Of a DNA stretch of 64,000 nt, positions 36,280-48,034 are shown one piece after another (within the stretch, counting starts at the first letter, position 1; the number at the start of each line of letters is the position of its first letter). The stretch lies in contig NW_017265138.1 of NCBI RefSeq assembly GCF_001638985.1, positions 1,552,376 to 1,616,375 on the forward strand, read 5' to 3'. Position numbers and translations under genes: made by a program. The DNA is from Phycomyces blakesleeanus NRRL 1555(-) (lineage: Eukaryota; Mucoromycota; Mucoromycetes; Mucorales; Phycomycetaceae). The notes under the pieces are model-generated. The model was not told the origin of the DNA, did not search any database, and saw nothing but the letters and a program-made list of their open reading frames with translations.

Positions 36280-37617
36280 TTATTTCTTGTATTCAAAGAA
36301 ACCCTGACCAGTTTTGCGACCAAGACGACCCTGGCTGACAAGGTCATTCAAGATTGTGCAGGGCTTTACCAGAGCTGGCTCAACAATACCCTCCTTCTGC
36401 CAACCATCAACAATGAACTTCATGGTATCCAGACCAACAAACTTAAGCCATAGAGTAGCAATTAAGATACGGACAAGGACATGGACATGGACATGGACAC
36501 GGACACGGACACGGACACGGATAGATATAGATATATAGATTAATAGATTAATAGAGATTGCGTGTACAAGATGTGTAAGATTAATTGGTTGATGATAATG
36601 TTGTGTATGAGTGTGGGGAAAATTATATAATAAAAATTATATATATATATATATATACATATATATTTGATTAATAAAATAATAATTGTTTACAGACTCA
36701 GTAAGCTATCTTGTATTGTTACTTACGTCAGCGAGTTCAATGGGACCCATGGGCATACCAGCACCCAACTTCATGGCAGTATCTACATCCTTGGCACTAG
36801 CCTCTCCACGCTCGAGGATTCTAAAGGCCTCCATCATGTAGGGTACAAGAAGGCGATTGACGATAAATCTTATAATAATAATAATAATAATAATAATAAA
36901 TTAAAATTCCATTCAATAAATGCAAGTTTTAACATTATGTAAGAAATTCGGTTGTAGCATTATTCTATTTACCCACCCAGGAGTATCTTTGCAGGCAACA
37001 GGAGTTTTGCCAACCTTTGCTGTGAATTCAAACAAGGCATCAAACACTTCGTCCGAAACAGCATCAGTGCGGACAACCTCGACGAGTTTCATGGCAGGTA
37101 CGGGGTTGAAGAAGTGAAGGCCGGCAAAGCGAGTCTTGCGGTCAGCCGAGACGATTTCGGCAATCTTTGTGACCGGAAGAGACGAGGTGTTGGAGCAGAA
37201 GATAGAGTGTTTTGGGGCAACCTTGTCGAGGGCACCAAAGACCTTTTGCTTAATGTCGATGTTCTCGACAATGGCCTCGACAACGAGATCAGATCCCGAA
37301 GCAGTCTGGTCGGCATTGGTAGAGGTGGAGATGTTCGAAAACACCTTTTCGACAAAGGACTTTTGGGCAGTCTCGTCGTCGGCGAACTTCTTGCGGGCAA
37401 CGCGAGAAAGAGACTTTTGGATGATAGAACGGCCGTTGTCAAGAGCTGCATCAGAAGTGTCGACCATCGTGACCTTGTAACCGGCCTGTGCAGCGACCTG
37501 CACAATACCGGAACCCATCAGGCCACCGCCGAGAACCATGACATTCTGGATGGCTTGCTGCTGTCTAGCAGAGGATGCAAATCCACGACGGGCAGTGAGC
37601 AGGATAGAAGGAAACAT
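36280..37617 (-). CDS. 3-hydroxyacyl-CoA (3-hydroxybutyryl-CoA) dehydrogenase, probably mitochondrial
   Basis: Three exons (37617-36977, 36868-36727, 36441-36280) give 314 residues, the family size. The enzyme oxidises L-3-hydroxyacyl-CoA with NAD in fatty acid beta-oxidation or reduces acetoacetyl-CoA in the reverse direction. An Arg/Ser/Ala-rich leader (about 20 residues) precedes the NAD-binding motif [20 protein letters not shown]. The catalytic His-Glu pair lies in [15 protein letters not shown], and the C-terminal domain has [14 protein letters not shown] and [14 protein letters not shown]. The first intron starts with the less usual donor GTGGGT. The second intron, 36442-36726, carries a hexamer microsatellite of GGACAT/GGACAC units at about 36478-36520. 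Confidence 0.94.
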
Positions 37618-38241
37618 AATTTATTATTAATATTTATTATTATTTATTAAAATCAAATAAATAAATAAATAAATAAGAAAGAAAGAAAGTGAGAGAGAGT
37701 GAGAGAGCGAGAAAGGGCTGGTAACTTGAATTACCCCTGTTTGTCAAAAAAAATAAGAGAGAGACTTTTTTATATATAAAACATACACTACAATGGTTTC
37801 AAAATTGATCTTTACAAGCTTGTCATTTTCACATGACCGACTACATAATTTTTTAACACCCTCTCCCCCTCCCCCTCTCTCTCACACACACAAATAGGCG
37901 GACACAGACAAACAGACAGACAGACAGACAGAGACTGGCAGATTGGCAGACACATAATGGTGGCACATGACATCTTTATTTATTTATTTCAAGTGTGCGT
38001 TTATGTGTATAATGTATATAAACTATCTTGGCTTATCTGTAGAAGAGAGAAGAACATTAGGCATATGTTTTCACATAATAGTCAAGTAAACGAATGCATG
38101 TATTAGATTGTATTGTCGGAAGCTTAAGCTTTAAGGGCTTATAGGCTATACACATATACACACACACACACATATATATATACAATACCCCGCTCCACTT
38201 CAATTCGTAGCCATAATTTTCACCCCCTCTCTCTCTTTTCT

Positions 38242-38279
<38 letters not shown>

Positions 38280-38330
38280 TATATATATATATATTATTTA
38301 TAATTTTTTGTATAAAAAAAATTGTAATCT
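37618..38330. promoter_or_regulatory. Divergent intergenic region with a long CT tract before the fusion gene
   Basis: It separates two outward-transcribed genes. Near the left edge are AAAT and GAAA repeats (37655-37690) and a GAGAGA tract. A pyrimidine tract of CTCTCT type covers about 38224-38276, directly followed by a (TA) run and the ATG at 38331. CT-rich leaders are common upstream of fungal transcription starts; that role here is inference. ACAG units (37905-37930) and ACAC runs also occur. Confidence 0.4.
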
Positions 38331-41250
38331 ATGTCTCAGGTTCCTACCATCTCCATCACAAATCCTGACCTGGAGAGTCAAGATCTGAACATGAGCAGTC
38401 CAGTCACAGCTCCAGATTCACCTACCGTATTTGACTTTGTAAAAGACCTGCAAGACCTCGAAGCAGAAGAAGACCCACTCCATGAGTCCAATCGTCCGGG
38501 TTTGGGTTCAGATTCAAGCCCGGGTTCGAGCCCGATTACGAATGACATCTTGTCGTTTTATCACAAAAAGTCGATCCTGCTGACTGGCGCAACCGGTTTT
38601 GTGGGTAAAGCCGTCCTGTGGAAACTGCTTGAAGCAGGCCACGAACAGGTCGACCGTATCTACCTCTTGATCCGTCCTGGACAATCCGGACGACGCCAGA
38701 TCCAGGCCGCCGAACGCATCAAAGAAGACATCCTGTCCAACAAAGCATTCGTGAACCTCAAAAGAAAAATGGGCCCGCAAAACTTTGATTCGATGATCAG
38801 TCGTATACTCTATCCCATCTCGGGTGATCTGACTCTTCCCGGACTTGGCTTGAGTCAAGAAGATCAGAAGCAAGTGATGGATAATGTACATGTGGTCCTG
38901 CACTGTGCTGCAAATGTCGATGGTCACGAACGACTTGATCTTGCAGTAAAGGTAAATTATTATAATAACCAATATCATTTGACAATACAAATATCTCTTG
39001 TGTTGAATAATAAAACCAAACCAAACCAATCAATCAATCAAACAACCAACTAGCCATAAAATTTAATATTGAAATTTGATGTATATATATATATATATAT
39101 ATATATTGTAGACTAATGCACTGGGTACACTTCAACTGGCAGAACTGGTCAGTGCGTGCCCACTGTCGTCTTTTATTCACTTGTCCCCACTACAAGTACA
39201 TCATGCTGAAAGTGAAGAAGAACATCTATTGCCTTTACCAGAAGAAGGCCCCGAAAATATCCTCGATACCATTTTGATGTCCTCCAATCTTGACAGTAAG
39301 CAATACAATACAATATAATAGAAATAAAAATAAGTAAATATAGAAATATTATATAATGATCTAGTATGTGTGAAACAAGCGGCAAATCATTAATTGGTAT
39401 TTTCTCTTTTGTATTTCCTTTTTTTGGCAATGTATTATATATATATATATAAAAGATATCCAAAGCCTCTATCCTGACTTTAGAGCCCAGTACCCCAATA
39501 CTTATCTATTCTCAAAGTCTTTGGCAGAACATCTTTTGTCAAAACACGTCGACAAGAAGAGGTCCATGGGTCACAAACAATTTCCTATGGCTATTCTTCG
39601 TCTTAGTCCTCTTGGACCTAGTAAGGTTGAACCTCTTGTGGGCTGGGTAAGAAACTTTTTTTTTTAAAATAAAATAAAAAATAATAATAATCGGGGGTTG
39701 TTGCTACCAGCAATCTACATCGGGCTTATTATTATTATCTATTATTAAAAGAATAGAATAGAATAGAAACCCCCCCCCCCCCCCCCCCCCCCAATCTTGG
39801 CAACAAATAAAGATGTATAAAATTTACATGAAAATGTGTATATTGCTCATAGGCAGATGGCGTTAGTGGTGCAAATGGAATACTTTTACTGACCGGAAGA
39901 GGAACAAAAGCCATTCAATCAGACCGCGCAGATGCGATTGCTGACATCTTACCAGTCGATTTCGCAGTCAGAATGATCGTGGGTGCAGCCGCAACCTTGG
40001 TCGCTCCACCAGCAAACTTTGTGATGCCTCTGACTAGTACATTTCAGGACATTTCCGATACTTCTTCGGTATCTTCAATGCGCGACTCAGCCGGCTCTCA
40101 GGTGCCTTCCTCATATCGATTCTCGGCCGATAGTCTGGTGTCTTCAGCTACGTCGCTACAAACCGAAAATACTACTTTTAATAACAACACAACAGCCTCT
40201 TCGGGTACATCAGAAACCGTCTATTTCCCTTATATATTTCAAGCCACCACAGTCGCACTACAGCCCATTACCTGGAAACTGGCCTATGAGGCAATTCGGT
40301 ACTATTGGACTCGAGCAGCTGCCGTCAATCTGCCAACATCAGACGTTTATTTCAGCAGCTCCCAGGGTCTCTCACGGGCCAGAACGATGATGAGTTCTAT
40401 TCGATCGGTGGCATCGAGTTATATGACAAACAACAATAGCAACAATAACAGTAATAACAATAGTATTATTAATGGCAATGGCAGTAGTATGTCTCCTGAG
40501 CCACTTACTCGCAACAAACGAAACTCCCATCGCCTCAGCCGATGTCTCGACAAAGCCGCCAAGCTATCTTCCACCGTCCGACTTAACTTCCGCACAGGCA
40601 CAATCAGAGGCAGTAATAATGGTGGTGGAGGAGTGATTAAGGACGATCAAAAGAGCCAGACCTTACTTGACATACTCGCCAACGATCCTTCAGCCGACAA
40701 ATTCGACCCTCGAGGAATTGTTCCCCGCGACACCGACAAATTGTTCTGGATCCATTATTTCTTGAATGCTGCGTATGGTGTCCATTTCTACGTCGTACTT
40801 GAACCCGACATCCGTTTACCCAGTCCTCGCCCCGGATGGGCTAGTGCTTTGCCTCTGTGCGCACTTGATGGCCAGCATCTGGTCGACAGGCAGGTCCAGA
40901 GCGACATCTATTCTGCTGAGCAGATCAATCAGCGTTCCAAGCGAATGATCCGCCACCTGAGACAGGTCGTTGTCGAAGGCATGCCGACCGAAACCACAAA
41001 GGAAAACAAGGAACACGACGAAGCCTGGCTGGTTGATCTGGATGATTCTCTTGAAGATTGGTCCCAAGACAACGGGGTTCTCCAGTCTGATCAAGATCGA
41101 CGCCTTTTGCTTGGAAAGTGGAGACGGAAGATCGGCAGTAATGATGAAGCTATAAAGGTGGTCGTATTGAATGACAAGCGTGTTCACCTTGCTATTCAAC
41201 AGGTATAACAATATTCTTCTTCTATTTATTTTCTCTTTGAACAATATTTT

Positions 41251-41283
<33 letters not shown>

Positions 41284-44200
41284 TACACGTGCATATGTAT
41301 GTGAGTGTATGTATAAAATAGATAGATAGATAGAAAGAAAGAAAAAACAGTGGCTAACAAGGTTTGATGTGTGCATATGTGTGTATGTAGATCACTCAGA
41401 AGGCTGGTGTTTCAAGGATTACTGCTACAAATGAGGCTGTGGTAAATATTAAGGATCTCGACCTTTTCTTCTTCTACATATATATATATATTGCTATGGC
41501 TACTGGCAGTATTAGTATTATTTATACAAGAGAAATATGTTTATAAGAATGATATGCGTGTGTTTGTTTGTACTGATGTGTGAAATAGAAAATCTTGGCA
41601 CGAATGAGTGAAAGAACCCAGCTGGCGTTCGTGTGGTTCGCAGGCTCATTTCTTAAATCTATTCTAGACGATCTATTCGAAGGTGTTTGCGTTAGAGAAG
41701 AGAGCATTCGCTACGTAAGATTTTCTTTTGTCTGTTTTTTAAACTTAGTGGTGTTTTGTTACAGTAAAGATAAAAATGAACTTATCTATATGTGCTATAT
41801 CTGTGTGTATAGATCAGAACCTCTACATTTGGAAAGCGTGTTGTGTATGTCCCGGTAGGCAAGAGTATTCTCGATCCTCTCTTGATTTGGTACATAGCCA
41901 TTCGATACAACTTACCTGTGCCAGCATTGATGTGTGATGAAGGTAAGAGAATTAAACTATATTATAGTATAGTCTCGTTTAATATAGTAGCGTAGCATAT
42001 AGTATACTATATTATTTTAACATTAAAATAAATCAAGATAAGTCAAGCATAAAAGTAAAAATAAAATACAATACAATACAATAAATACGCATATATATGT
42101 ATATGTATATATCACCATAGCAACAGTACAAGATTATATCAATAAAGACTTATATATATTTATATATATTTTATTTTCTTTATTTTTTATTGTAAAAAAA
42201 ATTCGAATTGAAACACACACACACACACACATCTCTATACACATCTACACACATCTACACACCTCTGTATATCTCTACACACATCTCTTCATCCATATAA
42301 TATATGTATATGTATATGTATATCAAACTATTAGCTACTTCACAGTTGGGCCCAATTTCAGATCTTTATCGACTAGCAGGTGCTTACTACGTCAAGCGAG
42401 ATAAGTCACAGCGCTCTCCACTGCAATCGGCTGTTATGGCTGCATATTCCCAAGTATTGCTACGCGAACACGGTGCTTTGACCGGGTGCCTTGAGAAATC
42501 AAGGTCGCGTACGGGTAAATACCAGCCAGCTTATGGAGATGGACTTATTGAAATGCTGATGGAGGCCACTCTCGAGACCAACCAATCTGCCACCACCGCT
42601 ACAAAACACTCGGTCGACAGTCCACCTCAATCACCTGCATCGATCACTAGCCTTTCGATTGATGAATCTCCTCGCCGGGTCCATCGGGATGTTGTGCTGG
42701 TGCCGATAAATATCACCTACGACAGTTTGCCAGAACTTCCGTTCCTGGTTGACGAAGCACTTGACCAGCAACTTCCACGCCGCCAAGGATCTCTCAAGGT
42801 CACTCGCGATGTTGTCAGACCTAGCGAAGCCATGGACAGACGTAATAAACCAAATGAGGCAGCAGCCCAGCGACGATGTGGACGAGTGCTGTTTGGTGTC
42901 GGGCAGCTGGTTAGCATCCAAGAGACTGCTTTAAAAACTAAATGGTCTGGGTAAAGTATCATCGTATTTTTTATTATTATTGTTGTTGTTGTTGTTCTTA
43001 ACTGTGGATGTATTATCGTTATTGTTATTTGAAGTGAAAGTAGTCAGATTACTCCTTTAGCACAGACAATTACCGAAGCAGTTCAGGATAGCCAGCGCAA
43101 GGCAATGGTTATCACTCCAGTATCCCTTGTGTCTGCAATTGTGCTATATGGACGTGCCACAGGCGGTGTGTGTGTAGGAAAGATCAAAGACTTGAGTGAT
43201 TGGTTAAAGCAAGAGTCTATGGATCGTGGCTACCTCGTCGATTGGCAAGGTAAGATAGAAGAAGAATGAAAAAAAAGCAAATATTGTGATTGGAAAATAA
43301 AGTACTACGGTCCAAATTTACATTTGGAAATCATAAAGATGGTCGTATGAGTACTAATACATCTTGGACTGTAGATGGAGAGGATATGGATGCAATTGTG
43401 TGCAACGTGTTCAAGCTGCTAGATGAATCCAAGAATTTGATCATTGAAGGCAAAGAGATTAATGACGATACCAACATTCGTGTCAACGACCATGCCGACA
43501 ATGTTATGGCCCTGTCATATTACTCAAATCAAGTAAGTTGAAACGGAACGAGATGCTGATGATTTAATTGATTTCTTTAACAAGAAATAAGAGAACAAAG
43601 AAGTAGAGAATACATACATACATACATACAATTCACTCACTCACAATCTTCGTCTCCTTTGTTTTTATTTTTTATTTTATCTTTACATCAGATGGTTGAT
43701 GTATTTTTACTCGACTCCTTTTTCTCTGTCGTCTATCTTTCGTTCAGTGAAGAGAATGTTAGTAAAGATGACTTGGTAGATCGCTTCAGATTCCTAGTCC
43801 AAATGCTTGAACGCGAATTTGTCTTGCAGTGGGATGTTGATCAGGTAAGGCTTTTTCTTGAACTTTGTGATAAAAGCAAAAAATCATAATATATATATAT
43901 ATATATATAGCAATTCAAGAATATATTCCAATCATATGAAGAACGTGGAATTATCCGTGAACTGTCTGATCAAGAAGGCCATTATGAGTTGCGCGTGAGA
44001 GTAGACGCAGATCCTACACGCTATGAGCAAATGATGTTTTTGGCATCTTTGGTCTATCCTACATTGGACGCATATTGGATCACGTCCTGCTCTTTGTCGG
44101 CTCTTGAAGCAGTACCTATGCTGCCTCGGTGCGTCGTGCCTCAACTGGCCCAGTGGATTGCTACTCACTTGATCAGTGGTCGACGAACCATCTATCGTGA

Positions 44201-44856
44201 AGTACTGTCCACCGAAACCAGTAGAACTGCGGTTGAGGTATTCCTGTCTCTTGGTTTCCTCAGCGAAGTCCAATCCAAGGAGAAGCTTTCTCCTGATGCT
44301 CAAATTCTTCTCCATGAATTGAGCATCCCAACCACCGAGACTTTGATCGAATTGACTGGGCAGAATAGCGAAGGTGGCAAGACGCCTGTGTCTCCTATTG
44401 ATCCCGAAGGAATGATGGTACGTAAATTTGATGTAATTTTTTTTTTTGTATTTTATTTGATTATGCATTATTTGTGTCTGTGTCTGTATCTGAATTATTG
44501 CTATATATGTTTTCTTATTTGTACAGAAGGCAATGATGGCACAAATTCAGATGAACAGAGCCAATTCCAACATGGCTGATCTTTGTCAGCAAATTGATTC
44601 GTACCGCCTTGGGGCAGCATCTCAAAAGGAGAGTTTCCAGAATAACCAGGTGTTCCAGAAATGTCTAAAGCAGATCAACGGCATTCTGCAAGCCAGTACT
44701 AGCCTGGCTAAAAAGAGAAGAATCTCATTAAGTCAACAAGAAGAAGGACTTGTGCAGTTGGTATATGCCCTTCGTTCAAATGGTTCCGTTTCAGTCGATA
44801 GATCAGCAAACGGACGTGCTCTTCGACGCGTCTCAGAAGCATACAATCTTAAATAA
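38331..44856 (+). CDS. Fatty acyl-CoA reductase / PlsB-type acyltransferase fusion protein
   Basis: Thirteen exons join in one frame of 1567 residues: 38331-38951, 39112-39295, 39456-39646, 39853-41202, 41391-41441, 41589-41714, 41813-41942, 42335-42950, 43035-43249, 43303-43532, 43692-43844, 43911-44417, 44527-44856. Residues about 80-370 form a reductase-type Rossmann domain: TGATGFVG at 85-92, a HCAANVDG stretch, and the active-site Y285-x3-K289 in NTYLFSKSLAEHL. A variable linker with an Asn-rich run follows. From about 780 to 1000 lies an acyltransferase of the GPAT/DHAPAT family: VVYVPVGKSILDPLL (motif I), LAGAYYVKRD (II), CLEKSRSRTGK with E938 (III), VPINITYDSLPE (IV). Motif I should be HxxxxD but reads G857-x4-D862, so the catalytic histidine is missing. 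The C-terminal 550 residues resemble the GPAT tail region. Reductase activity looks possible; acyltransferase activity doubtful. Confidence 0.85.
39770..39792 (+). repeat. Run of 23 cytosines inside an intron
   Basis: An uninterrupted C run within intron 3 of the fusion gene (39647-39852), after GAATA repeats. It is exceptional in this AT-rich sequence and length may be affected by sequencing slippage. Confidence 0.9.
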
Positions 44857-45076
44857 GTTTTTACATATTTTTTTTACAACTAGTAGTAATTAACCTTACC
44901 CTCTTTCTCTCTCTCTCTCTCTCTATCAACCTTTCTGACTTGCAGACCTCTCAATATTTTGTTTCCTATCCCCCCACCCCCTTTCGTATATATTTATGTG
45001 TGTGTATAAAGAATCTCTTTCTCTTTTTAAATAATTTTTTTAAAGAAAAAAGTACAATATTTTTGGTATTTTTTTT
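44857..45076. other. Short convergent 3' intergenic region
   Basis: It lies between the ends of the fusion gene and the RING gene. It contains a CT tract (44906-44925) and poly-T; no gene. Confidence 0.5.
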
Positions 45077-46282
45077 TTAGGATCGTCTATATCGTGGGAA
45101 TGAATACCATGGTCTTGATGTTGTTGGTTGTGAGGGAGATGTGTCTGATTCTATTTGTCTGCCTGCTTCTAATGCAGGTGCTGTTGTTGTTAATGGGGGT
45201 GGTGCACTCGCCATACGCGTAGGCAATTCAATGATAGTTTCTTGTGGTTGAGTAGCCCGTTGTATTTGTCGTCGCATGTTACGCGGCAAAGACCGCGCCA
45301 TCCACGACCGGCTATATTCTTCAGCTCTGTCAGCCGAAATTGTGGGTCCAAATGAACGCGAAAAGGTTTGGTCTGTAGTGTTGATGCTGGTGGTATTATT
45401 AAAAGTATGGGCTCGTCGCGTGAAGAAATAAGAGTAAAACGTAGGGGGTTCGTACTGCAGAGGCGGCGGCGCGGGAGAAGATAACGAAGGAACGTCGTTG
45501 GAGCAATCGTGTTTGCATAGTGGACACGTAGCTGATTTGATAGTTAACCATGGATCTACCAAATATTAAATGAGTGAAAGAAAGAGGAATAAAGTTTAAT
45601 TTCATTGTTGCTCAAAAGATAAAGAAAATAATATATTTATATATCTCAAATCTTACCTATACATTCACAATGATATTCATGGTGACATGGCAGCACACGT
45701 ACGTTATCTCCTGGTTCAAATTCGTCCAAGCAAATAACGCAACCATTTTCTGGATCCCCTGCAGCCTCCTTGTTCTTCACATCCCCTTTTTGTTCTTTGT
45801 CTTCTTTTGTCATTCCGTCGGGTTTCTTTTCTTTTTCTTTTTTTGCTCCCCCTTCTTCAAATCCTGATTCTGATTCTGATCCTGATTCAGATTTGCTAAC
45901 CTTTGGAACCACTTGTGCTTCTGTCACTCTTTCTGTGGTTGGCAATGGCCCAGATGTGGCCAGAACTTCTGCATTGGTCAGCGCAAATTTTGATCGAATA
46001 GAACGGGTGGACTTTGTCGAATACATGGACCGAATAGACCGAGCCGCTCTGGATGATTCTCCTGATTGGCGTCTTCCGGAAGTCGTTCCGGTAGGTCCAA
46101 TCGTGCGAACAGGGAACAGATTTAGCTGGGAAGGGTCGATCAGATGTTTTTCGGCTGGTTGGTTCGGTTGGATTGTCAGAAGGCCAGCTTCGAACAATGC
46201 ACGTTGACGCCGGCGTAACCGCCAAAGGTGCCAATGCATACCGACTATGAAAGATTATAAAGAAAGAAAGAGTTTGTTGGTA

Positions 46283-46322
<40 letters not shown>

Positions 46323-47511
46323 CACTTTCAGAGTACTATGCACAATCACACCTGTTTCTCAGTGGCTTTAAATATATATATATATATTGTTTACCTGAGG
46401 TTAAAAAGCTGAGGGCTAGCAATGCCACAACGACGATCAGTGTGAACTCCCATGCACTAGGAAATCCTCCAATTGAAGGATAAAGCACTACTTTTATGAC
46501 TCTTTCGGAAGAAACTCCATCAGATCCGACCAAAACAGGCCCCACTTGTTGGAGTTTTTGGAGAAGTTCGAGTCCGACGTCAATATCAACATAGTAAACA
46601 GTGATGTGAAGATTGGCTACAGGAATACTCTATAGACTACAATTAGAAAAAGAAAAAGAAAGAAAAAAAAAGATACTGAAAAATCAAGTGACAAAGAACG
46701 AAATAAAATAAAATGAATATATAAATTAAATGTTGAATTGATTATACCATAATACCAGCATAAGGATCTTTTTCAAATGGAATGTTGTCATATAATATCA
46801 TTGCCGATGCACCATTTGCTTGTACAAGAGCAGCCTTTTCTGCAAATGTACAGTTTCCTCTCAGTACAAGTGCAATCTTGGGTTGTGTTTGTAGTAATGA
46901 GGGTTGATTCGTATCATTCGAATTACACATGAGACCAGCATTATATAAGACACCCTAAAATTTACAAAATTCATTTATTAGTTTACACTTCTTCATTTGG
47001 TAAGAAAAATAAATAAATTATAATGCGTATTGGATCAGCTCTTACTTCTAATCCATTGCCATTGGGTATTGTAAGATTATAGTTTGGGACAATGTTCTGT
47101 TTGAAGTTCAGTGTTCCAAATGAGCTCTCTAGAGGCTCTATCGTACTACTATTCGAATACAATACAGCTGTAGCTATTACATCAAAGAAGACGGAGTGTG
47201 AGTTTGGGATTTATTTGTTTATTTTAAATATATATATTTAATGCCTTTTTGTACGAGTGAAAAACAATAATGTCTATATTTGTATATAATCTATGTACAT
47301 GATATAGATATAGATATAGATATATTGTATTAATAAGCTAAGTACATATATCCATATATATATATATATGGATATAGTGTACTATCAATCTACCTATAGG
47401 TTTGTAAATTGTATACTTACTGGCAGATATATATGGGTTGCTTGAAGAGAACAATCCACAGTGTACACATGTAAAACACAGCGATAGTAGTAATAGTCGA
47501 ATAATTATCAT
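45077..47511 (-). CDS. PA-TM-RING E3 ubiquitin ligase
   Basis: Six exons (47511-47421, 47173-47046, 46954-46748, 46629-46395, 46244-45657, 45555-45077) encode 575 residues. A signal peptide MIIIRLLLLSLCFTCVHC opens the protein. A protease-associated (PA) domain follows in the lumen, with ALVLRGNCTFAEKAALVQAN and GASAMILYDN. One membrane span is EFTLIVVVALLALSFLTSVG, followed by a basic stop-transfer stretch RRRQR. The cytosolic part holds Ser-Arg repeats, a Lys/Glu-rich acidic-basic stretch, and a RING-H2 finger of the form CVICLDEF...CHHEYHCECIDPWL...CPLCKHD. An intron splits the RING after ECI. Such ligases act in endosomal or vacuolar membranes. The tail is Pro/Thr-rich. The frame upstream of the chosen ATG has no other in-frame ATG before a stop. 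Confidence 0.92.
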
Positions 47512-48034
47512 TACAAGAGAAAGAAATAATGCTAGCAAATCAACCAAAAAAAAATAAAAAATAAAGTAAAGAGAGGAAGAGAAAAAAGAATAAAAATAAG
47601 AAGAGGTTTTTAAATAATTAATTAAAAATAAAAAATAAATAAAAACCTTGGAATATTATTTTATATTTTTTTATTGTCATCTGTGTCTGTCTGTCTGTCT
47701 AAATACATCAACAGATACGCACATACGCACATACGCACATAAATGATATACAAACAATATACATAGTATATAGCAGGATAGTACTTGTTGATACAGTACA
47801 AGACATATTTAATGGGTAATTTGGTTCTTTTTATTTGATAATAAAGAAGTGCAAGTGGTATAGTACAAGTAGATAATATAGCATAGTTTAATAAGTAAGA
47901 GAGTTGGGAGTTGGGGGTTGGATGTGTTTGTTTGTTTGTTTGTTTTTTTTTGTTTGTTTGTTTGTATGGTCAAAATAAGTATTACATCTTCTTTGTTTAA
48001 TAGATAAGTTAAGTTATGTTTACGACTTTTGCTT
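47512..48034. other. Intergenic, no gene
   Basis: Upstream of the RING gene and downstream of the Sfh5-like gene. It contains TCTG repeats (47680-47700), ACGCACAT units (47713-47740) and TTTG units (47925-47966). The 96-codon frame at 47809-48099 overlaps the 3' end of the neighbouring gene in another frame and is not supported. Confidence 0.5.

Noticed and set aside
37114..37650. 178-codon plus-strand frame opposite the hydroxyacyl-CoA dehydrogenase
   Set aside because: It is a shadow of a high-GC coding exon; the minus strand has the NAD-binding motif.
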